From NCBI GenBank assembly GCA_015655225.1, contig JAATFK010000587.1, forward strand, positions 1 through 11,335: a stretch of 11,335 nucleotides of DNA. The letters run 5' to 3'. The notes beneath the pieces are model-generated. The model saw nothing but the letters and a program-made list of their open reading frames with translations, searched no databases and was not told where the DNA came from. Each line of letters starts with the position of its first letter. Positions within the stretch are counted from its first letter, which is position 1. This DNA comes from Solirubrobacterales bacterium. Lineage in GTDB: Bacteria; Actinomycetota; Thermoleophilia; Solirubrobacterales; Solirubrobacteraceae. This document shows positions 5,505 through 11,335 of this stretch, piece after piece. The translations under genes and the position numbers were made by a program.

Positions 5505-8054
5505 ATGACGCCGCTCGTGACCTGCGTGATCTGCGCCTACGACTACGAGGCCTACGTGGAGCGCGCGGTCCGCAGCGCGCTCGACCAGCGCGGGCTGCCG
5601 GAGGGCGCCGTCGAGGTGATCGTCGTCGACGACGGCTCGACCGACCGCACGCCAGAGCTGCTGGCCGCGTTCGGTTCGCAGATCACCATCCTGCGGCAGC
5701 CCAACCAGGGTCCGGCGGTCGCGACCGACCGCGGGATCGCCGCGGCGTCGGGGCGCTACGTCGCGCTGCTCGACGCCGACGACGAGTGGCTGCCGGACCG
5801 CGTCGTGCGAGCGGTCGAGCTGCTCGAACGACGGCCCGAGGTCGGCCTCGTGCACGGCGACATGACGGTCGTGGACGCGGCGGGCGGCGTCCTGCACCCG
5901 TCGATGTTCGCGTGGGCGCACCTGACCGTCGGCTCCGGAGCGCTGCTCGCGAGCTATCTCGCCGACAACCAGGCGACCACGTCGGCGATCACGGTCCGAG
6001 CCGAGCTCGCGAAGTGCCTGCCCGCGGCACCAAGCTGGGCCTGGTGCCGCGACTGGTGGATCGCCGCGCACGTCGCGGCGACGCACGAGATCGCCGTGCT
6101 CGACGGCCCGGTCGCGCGCTACCGCGTCCACGGCACGAACGCGGCCGCGTTCGGCGGGGACGACCCCGAGCGCGTCCTGCGCCTGCAGGAGCGCGCCCTG
6201 CGCGTGCGCCGGATCCTGCTCCGCACGCTCGACCTCCGGCGCGCGACGCTTCCCCAGCTCGCCGCCGTCTGGAGTCACCACATGGCGCTCGCGAGCCGCG
6301 TCGCCTCCGCACGCGAGCTGACGCTCGATGCGGTGCTGCCCGTCGACGACGCGCTGCGCGACGAGTGCGCCGAGCGGGTCGAGCGCGCACGCGAGCGCAA
6401 CGCGCACGACCCCGCGGGAGCGGGGCGGCTCGCGCTCGCGGCGCTCGCGGCCGACGGGTCGGCCGAGGAGGCGGCCCAGCTCTTCCGCCGCGCGCTCGCC
6501 GACCAGGCACTCGCGGATCGCGGTGCCGCGCTCGATCACGTCGCGGCGGGCCTGGACGCGAGCGACCGGGGCGAGCTGGAGACGGCCGCGCGGCAGCTCG
6601 ACGCGGCGCTGGCGGTCGATCCGCGCGACGCGCACGCCCGCTTCGCGTTGGAGGCCGTCCGCAGCCGAATCGCCGGCCGCCCGCCGGCGGCGCGCGACAA
6701 CGTCGCGCGCGAGCGGCTCACCGGCCCGCGCGGAGCGTCGGTGCGCGGCGCCCGTGCGTTCATCGCCGTCGCCTCGGCGGACGAGCTGGAAGCCGATCCG
6801 TCGCTCCTGCGCACCTGGGCGGCCTGCTTCGACGGTGACGACGACGCGACGCTCGCCATCTACGCGCCCGACGCGGACCCGGGCGCCGCCGAGGCGCAGG
6901 CCGTCGCCGCCCTCGCCGCCGGCGGCCTGACGGCCGAGGACGAGCGCGACCTCCAGCTGATCGCCGCGCCGCGCAGCGATGCGCTCGAAGCCGACCTCGC
7001 GCACGTCGCGCACGTGCGACTCGCGCGGCGTCCCGCCGCCGGCGCGCTCGCGGCGCTCGCCGCCGTGGCCGACGCCGACCCTCTGCTGCAGCTCGCGCGA
7101 CGCCGCTGGACCCATGACGGTCTCGGCCGCTCGCTCCGCTTCGCCATCAAGGTCTGCGCTCCCCACTGGGATGGCGCCGAAAGCTGGGGCGACACGCACT
7201 TCGCACGCGCGCTCGCCGACGAGCTGCGCCGACGCGGGCACGAGGCGCTGGTCCAGGTGATCGAGGAGTGGGACGACGCCGACGGCCGCGCCTGCGACGT
7301 CGTCGTGCACCTCCGCGGGCTCGACGCCTACGTCCCCCGCGACGGACAGCTGAACGTGCTCTGGTGCATCAGCCACCCGGAGCTGGTCGGACCGGCCGAG
7401 TGCGACCGATACGACCTCGCCTACAGCGCCTCCGCCCGACACGCCGCCGCACTCTCGTGGGAGGCCACGCGTCCCGTACGGCTGCTGCCGCAGGCCACCA
7501 ACCCTGCCGTCTTCTTCCCGGACGCCGACCCCAGCCACGACCGCGAGCTGGTCTTCGTCGGCAACTCGCGACGGGTCGTGCGCCCGATCGTCCGGGACCT
7601 GCTGCCGACCACGCGCGACCTCGCCGTCTGGGGCCGCGACTGGGAGGGGATCGTCGACCCGCGGCACCTCGCCGGGCCGTATCTGGCCAACGACGAGGTG
7701 CGGCGCGCGTACTCGTCGGCGGCGCTCGTGCTGAACGACCACTGGGACGACATGCGGGCCTGGGGGATCGTCTCGAACCGCGTCTACGACGTGCTCGCCT
7801 GCGGCGGCATGCTGATCAGCGACGACCTGCCGGAGCTGCGGGAGCAGCTCGGCGACGCCGTCCTCACCTATCGCTCGCGCGACGAGCTGCACGCGCTCGT
7901 CGAGCGGCGGCTCGCCGATCGCGCCGGAAGGGCGGCGACGCGCGTGGCCGGACGTGCGCTCGTGCTCGCCGAGCACACGTTCGCGCGACGCGTCGACACG
8001 CTGCTGGACGCCGTCGGCGCTCAGCTCGGCACGCTCGCGACGGCGAGGACCTGA
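5505..8054 (+). CDS. Multidomain glycosyltransferase: GT2 - TPR-like linker - CgeB-type GT1-like domain
   Basis: 849 residues. Module 1 (about 4-240) is a GT-A family 2 domain: VTCVICAYDYEAYVERAVRS, VDDGSTDRTP (41-50), LLDADDEW with the DxD (88-95), VHGDM, and RYRVHGTN at 205-212 closing the domain. Residues about 285-390 are helical with a TPR-like unit (GELETAARQLDAALAVDPRD). Residues about 410-535 form a weakly recognisable alpha/beta part (FIAVASADELEADPSLL; ATLAIYAPDADP) that could be a decayed nucleotide-binding lobe. Module 2 (about 543-840) matches the CgeB/Glyco_trans_1_2 type (PF13524): FAIKVCAPHWDGAESWGD, LWCISHPELV, LVFVGNSRR at 682-690, AVWGRDWEG, and SNRVYDVLACGGMLISDDLPE at 757-777 where donor-binding acidic residues are expected. 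Two sugar additions by one chain are plausible. The ATG at 5505 is preceded by GGGGGA; GTG 5517 is an alternative start. Divergent from the leftward GT2; likely cytosolic, since no membrane segment is seen. Confidence 0.9.
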   Translation: MTPLVTCVICAYDYEAYVERAVRSALDQRGLPEGAVEVIVVDDGSTDRTPELLAAFGSQITILRQPNQGPAVATDRGIAAASGRYVALLDADDEWLPDRVVRAVELLERRPEVGLVHGDMTVVDAAGGVLHPSMFAWAHLTVGSGALLASYLADNQATTSAITVRAELAKCLPAAPSWAWCRDWWIAAHVAATHEIAVLDGPVARYRVHGTNAAAFGGDDPERVLRLQERALRVRRILLRTLDLRRATLPQLAAVWSHHMALASRVASARELTLDAVLPVDDALRDECAERVERARERNAHDPAGAGRLALAALAADGSAEEAAQLFRRALADQALADRGAALDHVAAGLDASDRGELETAARQLDAALAVDPRDAHARFALEAVRSRIAGRPPAARDNVARERLTGPRGASVRGARAFIAVASADELEADPSLLRTWAACFDGDDDATLAIYAPDADPGAAEAQAVAALAAGGLTAEDERDLQLIAAPRSDALEADLAHVAHVRLARRPAAGALAALAAVADADPLLQLARRRWTHDGLGRSLRFAIKVCAPHWDGAESWGDTHFARALADELRRRGHEALVQVIEEWDDADGRACDVVVHLRGLDAYVPRDGQLNVLWCISHPELVGPAECDRYDLAYSASARHAAALSWEATRPVRLLPQATNPAVFFPDADPSHDRELVFVGNSRRVVRPIVRDLLPTTRDLAVWGRDWEGIVDPRHLAGPYLANDEVRRAYSSAALVLNDHWDDMRAWGIVSNRVYDVLACGGMLISDDLPELREQLGDAVLTYRSRDELHALVERRLADRAGRAATRVAGRALVLAEHTFARRVDTLLDAVGAQLGTLATART

Positions 8055-8214
8055 GCGCGAGGAAGCGCAGCGCCTGGTCGATCGCTGCGCGGGTCGGTGT
8101 CGTGCCACTCGGGGATCAGCGCGCTGGGCCCGCAGCCGACGTGGACCTTGCGCGGCGCACCCCTTCGCCGGACCGGGCCGCGTCCGCCTTGCGCGGATCG
8201 ATGAACTGGCTCAT
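8055..8214 (-). pseudogene. Frame-broken remnant of a SAM-methyltransferase N-terminus
   Basis: Read leftwards from the ATG at 8214 the frame gives MSQFIDPRKADAARSGEG (to 8161). The next recognisable segment, APRKVHVGCGPSALIPEWHD (8158-8099) followed by TD, is in another frame and looks like motif I plus the following W-x-(N/D)-x-D of class I methyltransferases of the KxHxGCGP type. A return to the first frame then gives AIDQALRFLALR (8085-8050). The first frame hits TGA within the middle segment, so no single frame encodes the whole. Similarity fades where the stop of the upstream rightward gene begins, and the SAM-binding core beyond about 50 residues is absent. CCGATC lies 8 nt before the ATG, as at the intact genes of this locus. 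Most likely a decayed or deleted gene; two compensating sequencing errors would repair the frame but not the missing remainder. Confidence 0.45.
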
Positions 8215-8222
8215 GGCCTCGC

Positions 8223-8228
8223 GATCGG
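8223..8228 (-). promoter_or_regulatory. CCGATC element before the methyltransferase remnant
   Basis: Read leftwards, CCGATC is followed by GCGAGGCC and then the remnant's ATG (8214), the same 8-nt spacing as at the intact methyltransferase gene. GAGG could serve as a close Shine-Dalgarno. Role inferred from recurrence only. Confidence 0.3.
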
Positions 8229-8285
8229 CGCCGCGCCGGCCCGCTTGAGCGCGCGCCCGCCGCGTCCCTCAACCTCCACGCCACC

Positions 8286-8296
8286 CGGCCGATCAT
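8286..8296 (+). promoter_or_regulatory. CGGCCGATCAT start-proximal element
   Basis: This 11-mer occurs identically, read leftwards, at 5441-5431 before the GT2 gene. Here it is followed by CCTGGAC and the GTG start at 8304. It contains the CCGATC common to the starts of this locus. Confidence 0.35.
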
Positions 8297-8303
8297 CCTG
8301 GAC

Positions 8304-11300
8304 GTGCCCTGGACGTCCACGCCCCGGGTCACGCTCGGCGTGGCCACCTGGAACCGCGACACGTACCTCGCGGCGTCGATCGAGAGCGGGCTGGCGCAGA
8401 CCTACGAGGACTTCGAGCTGCTGGTCGTCGACGACGGCTCGACCAATCCGGCGGTCGCGGATGTGTTGGCGCGCTTCGCCGGCGATCCGCGCGTGCGCGT
8501 GGTGCGCCACCCGGTGAACCGGGGGATCGCGGCGGCGTACGACACGATCGTGAGCGAGGGACGTGGCGAGCTGATCGCGATGATCGGCGACGACGACGTC
8601 AACCTTCCCGACCGGCTCGCGCGCGAGGTCGCGATCTTCGACCGTCATCCCGAGACCGGCGTCGTCCACGGCGACGCGCTCGTGATCGACGCCGCCGGCC
8701 GCGAGACCGGCGCCTGGACGACGCGCGACTTCACGCCGGCCGCGCTCGTGCACGCCTTCTACCGCTCGCACAACCACCTGGTCGACCCGACGCGTATGGT
8801 CCACCGCCGCGTCTACGAGCAGGTCGGCGGCTACGACTCCAGCTACCGCGTCGCCCAGGACCTGCACTTCTGGCTGCGCGCCGCGCGCCACGTCCGCTTC
8901 CGTCACGTTCCCGGCGGCCCGCTGATCGGCTTCCGCCGCCACGGCGCGAACACGTCGGACGAGTCGGCCCGCGCGATCGAGGTGGACGACGTCGAGCGCG
9001 CCCTCGAGATGGGCCTGGAGCTGTACAGGCTGCTCGAGCTGGTGCCCGAGCTCGACTGGGCGGTGCTCGATCAGCGCGACGCGGAGGTCCAGGCGCTACG
9101 CCGCCTCGCCGACCAGGTCGAGCACCGGCTGCTGCCGCTCCCGCGCTTCGCGGCGAGGCTGCGCGCGCTCGCCGACGCCGAGGCCCGCGCGAGCGGCCCG
9201 CCGCGCCGCGCGCCGCGCAACGGCAGACGGCTCGTGATGACCGCCTTCGGCTGGAACGACAGCGGCGGCGGGACCGTCGTCCCGCGCCTCGCGGCGAAGG
9301 AGCTGGCCCGGCGCGGCTGGGATGTGACCGTCTTCCACGCGGCCGTGCGGCCGACCGCCGCGCGCATCCCGTACGAGCTGCGCGAGTGGGACGAGGACGG
9401 CGTCCACCTCGTCGGCGTCCACAACCGCGCGCACGGGCTGTGGGACCTCGGCAACCCCGGGCGGGAGCTGGACGACCCGCCGATCACGGCCGCCTTCGCC
9501 GCCCTGCTCGACCGCGTCGATCCTCATGTCGTCCACTTCCACAACCTCCACAACCTCGGCGCCGCGCTGATCGACGTGGCGGGCGCCCGGGGCGTGCCGA
9601 GCTGGTTCACGACCCACAACTACTGGCTGTTGTGCCCGCGCGCCTACCTGATGACGGGGGACGGCTCGATCTGCGCCGGCCCCGGCGACGGCGGCCGCTG
9701 CGCGGCGTGCGTCGGCTCGCCCGACCCCGCCGGCCACGAGCGGCGCCTGGCGGAGATCCGCGCGCGCGCGACGCGTGGGCTGACCGGCGTGATGGCCGTC
9801 TCCGACGCGGTCCGGCGCACGCTGCTGAACGCCGGCTACCCGGCGGAGATGGTCGAGGTCGTGCGCCAGGGCATGCCGCACGACGTCGAGATCTGGGAGC
9901 GGATCGGCTCCCACCGCAGACCCGGCCGCACCCACGACGACGCGCTGACGGTCGCCTTCCTCGGCTCCGCCTACCCGCACAAGGGGCCGCAGCTGCTGGT
10001 GCAGGCCGCGCAGCGGACCGCCGCGTGGCTGCGGGTCGAGATCCACGGCGAGGTGCCCGAAGCGTTCGCGCGGCAGCTGCGCGCGCTCGACACGCGCGGC
10101 GTGGTCGAGCTGTCGGGGTCGTTCGCGGCCAGCGAGATCGGGCGCGTGTTGTCGGGCGTGGACGTCGCCGCGCTGCCCTCGACCTGGTGGGACTGCGCGC
10201 CGCTCGCCGCGAGCGAGTGCCGCGCGGCAGGGGTGCCGCTCCTCGTCCCGCGACTGGGCGGTCTCGCCGAGGCGGTCCGCGACGGGGTCGACGGGCTCGC
10301 CTTCGACCCGCTCGACGCCGACGACCTCGCGCGGCAGCTCGACCGCCTCGCGAGCGAGCCGGGTCTGCTCGAACGGCTGCAGGGGGCGATCGACCCGCCC
10401 CGCGCCTTCGCGAGCTATGTGGACGAGCTGGAGGCGCGGTACGACGGGCGAGGGCCGGCCGGGCGCGGCGGGGCGGAGGACGCGCGCGCCGCCGGGCGGC
10501 CGTCGGGCGCGGGCGACGGGACCGACGACGCGCGCGCCGACGAGCGCCGGCCGGCCGCGCGCGGCGCCGCAATTGCCGCCGAGACCGCCGCCCTCCGCTG
10601 GGAAGGCGCCCCGGAGGCGCCGCTCGCCCGCCTCCTCCCCGGCCGCGTCCAGCGCGTCGCCGCTGGCGACGGGCCGCTGCCGCACGCCGCCGACGCGGAG
10701 CTGCGCGACGCCTGGCCGCCGGACCCGCGCCCGGCCGCCTCGGGACGCCTCGTGCAGCTGGCGCCGGCAGGCGCCCGTCCCGCCGGCCTCGACCCCGACG
10801 CCCGCGCGGCCCTGCGCGACCGCGTCGACGCCCTCTGGGTCGCCAGCGACGGCGACCGCGCCACCTGGATCGCCGACGGCGTCGCCCCCGAGCGCGTCGC
10901 CGTCGCGCCGGTCGACGCGGCCGACCCCGCCGCCGCGCACGCCGCGCTCGCCACGCTCCTCGCCCGCCCGCCTCGCACCGCGGACCCCGCAGATGTCGCC
11001 CCGCGCGAGCTGGAGGAGCGCGCCGCCCTGCGCGTCCTCGCGACGCCCGCGTGGCGATCGCACGCGCTCCCCGACCGCCTGCCGGAGCTGCTCGCGCAGT
11101 GGTGCGCGACGACGATCGCGGCGACCGACGCCTGCCTCTACCTGCTCGCCGACCCCCCCGTCGACGGCACGCCCGAGCAGCTCGAGGCGCGGGTGCTCGC
11201 GGCCGCCGCGCGCGCCGGCGCCGACCTCGACGACGCCGGCGACATCAACCTGATGCTGGAGCCGTTCACGAGGGAGCGCGACGCGGCGCTGCACCGCGCC

Positions 11301-11335
11301 ACCGGCGTCTACGTCCCGCTCCACGCCGGCTGCGC
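8304..11335 (+). CDS. Giant multidomain glycosyltransferase GT2 - GT4 - GT-B-like, cut by right edge
   Basis: At least 1010 residues, still open at the edge. Module 1 (about 8-250) is GT2: VTLGVATWNRDTYLAASIES, VDDGSTN (42-48), IGDDDVN with the DDD metal motif at 96-98, VAQDLHFWLR (183-192) and IGFRRHGANTS. Module 2 (about 308-700) is a GT4-type GT-B enzyme: LVMTAFGWNDSGGGTVVPRL, HFHNLHNLGA (411-420), THNYWLLCPR (437-446), four cysteines (444, 457, 466, 469), VAFLGSAYPHKGPQLLVQAA (550-569), and Asp630-x7-Glu638 in place of E-x7-E. A Gly/Ala/Arg/Asp linker (about 712-760) leads to module 3, which begins like another GT-B domain (RVDALWVASDGDRATWIADG) and continues with CLYLLADPP and a segment ending VPLHAGCA. 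GTG 8304 is the only usual start between the upstream stop (8202) and the GT2 fold. No transmembrane segment is visible. Same strand as the 849-residue glycosyltransferase, 249 bp downstream, possibly cotranscribed. The GT2 modules of the two proteins look paralogous (VDDGST..., VHGD...). Confidence 0.9.
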   Translation, partial: MPWTSTPRVTLGVATWNRDTYLAASIESGLAQTYEDFELLVVDDGSTNPAVADVLARFAGDPRVRVVRHPVNRGIAAAYDTIVSEGRGELIAMIGDDDVNLPDRLAREVAIFDRHPETGVVHGDALVIDAAGRETGAWTTRDFTPAALVHAFYRSHNHLVDPTRMVHRRVYEQVGGYDSSYRVAQDLHFWLRAARHVRFRHVPGGPLIGFRRHGANTSDESARAIEVDDVERALEMGLELYRLLELVPELDWAVLDQRDAEVQALRRLADQVEHRLLPLPRFAARLRALADAEARASGPPRRAPRNGRRLVMTAFGWNDSGGGTVVPRLAAKELARRGWDVTVFHAAVRPTAARIPYELREWDEDGVHLVGVHNRAHGLWDLGNPGRELDDPPITAAFAALLDRVDPHVVHFHNLHNLGAALIDVAGARGVPSWFTTHNYWLLCPRAYLMTGDGSICAGPGDGGRCAACVGSPDPAGHERRLAEIRARATRGLTGVMAVSDAVRRTLLNAGYPAEMVEVVRQGMPHDVEIWERIGSHRRPGRTHDDALTVAFLGSAYPHKGPQLLVQAAQRTAAWLRVEIHGEVPEAFARQLRALDTRGVVELSGSFAASEIGRVLSGVDVAALPSTWWDCAPLAASECRAAGVPLLVPRLGGLAEAVRDGVDGLAFDPLDADDLARQLDRLASEPGLLERLQGAIDPPRAFASYVDELEARYDGRGPAGRGGAEDARAAGRPSGAGDGTDDARADERRPAARGAAIAAETAALRWEGAPEAPLARLLPGRVQRVAAGDGPLPHAADAELRDAWPPDPRPAASGRLVQLAPAGARPAGLDPDARAALRDRVDALWVASDGDRATWIADGVAPERVAVAPVDAADPAAAHAALATLLARPPRTADPADVAPRELEERAALRVLATPAWRSHALPDRLPELLAQWCATTIAATDACLYLLADPPVDGTPEQLEARVLAAAARAGADLDDAGDINLMLEPFTRERDAALHRATGVYVPLHAGC
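10479..10539 (+). repeat. Two 13-bp direct repeats in the low-complexity linker
   Basis: GACGCGCGCGCCG occurs at 10479-10491 and 10527-10539, 48 bp (16 codons) apart and in the same frame, each encoding Asp-Ala-Arg-Ala. It lies in the linker between the GT4 module and the following domain. Such in-frame repeats can expand or contract the linker, but GC-rich chance repetition is possible. Confidence 0.4.

Noticed and set aside
2845..5508. 887-codon plus-strand open frame opposite the GT2 and methyltransferase genes
   Set aside because: It spans two real minus-strand genes and the gap between them, with His/Arg/Val-rich composition and no domain; a GC shadow.
5421..8108. 895-codon open frame on the minus strand opposite the GT2-CgeB gene
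   Set aside because: It is exactly antisense to a gene with clear glycosyltransferase motifs; its translation is low-complexity Arg/Val/Glu/Gly-rich without recognisable domains. Long antisense frames are expected at this GC content.
7268..8248. 326-codon plus-strand frame covering the gap after the GT2-CgeB gene
   Set aside because: Mostly a shifted frame of the CgeB module; its last part across 8055-8248 is Arg/Pro-rich with no motif, whereas the opposite strand shows methyltransferase-like segments.
9096..11324. 742-codon minus-strand frame opposite the giant glycosyltransferase
   Set aside because: Antisense to GT4 motifs that are clearly coding on the plus strand; composition typical of a shadow frame.

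Overview
The window is very GC-rich with almost exclusively G/C third codon positions. Reading frames of this composition, together with a TetR regulator and a UspA-like protein of actinobacterial style and large Ala/Arg/Asp-rich multidomain glycosyltransferases, suggest a high-GC actinomycete. Within that group the protein style recalls the Thermoleophilia (Solirubrobacter/Conexibacter type), but that assignment is inference. No rRNA, tRNA, CRISPR array, insertion sequence or phage gene is visible.

Left part (1-2730), ordinary chromosomal genes: an exported glycoside hydrolase family 3 protein, cut by the left edge, reads leftwards and is divergent from a DUF1697 gene. The DUF1697 gene converges on a TetR regulator, and their stop codons share the palindrome CTAG. 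The TetR gene is divergent from a universal stress protein. The 79 bp between them, with the first TetR codons, carry two matching CGGAA-N6-TTCCG dyads and a -10-like TACGAT placed so that the TetR mRNA would be leaderless.

Right part (2752-11335), a glycan-building locus: two divergent gene pairs meet at about 5431-5504. Leftwards run a family-2 glycosyltransferase with a degenerate GT-B-like C-terminal half and then a TPR-methyltransferase in the same frame. Rightwards run an 849-residue GT2 / TPR-like / CgeB-type (GT1-like) protein and a still larger GT2-GT4-GT-B-like protein, at least 1010 residues, that runs off the right edge. Together they look like part of a locus assembling and methylating a surface or appendage glycan; the acceptor cannot be told from the sequence.

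The most unusual observations are: (i) the four intact starts of the glycan locus, and the start of a broken gene inside it, all carry CCGATC shortly upstream of the start codon, usually with a short G-rich stretch next to the start; (ii) a 160-bp gap between the two large rightward genes holds an antisense, frame-broken remnant of a SAM-methyltransferase N-terminus; (iii) several glycosyltransferase modules are stacked on single polypeptides, some apparently catalytically degenerate; (iv) the GH3 protein has the NagZ-type lysine-histidine loop but lacks the expected Asp-His dyad.
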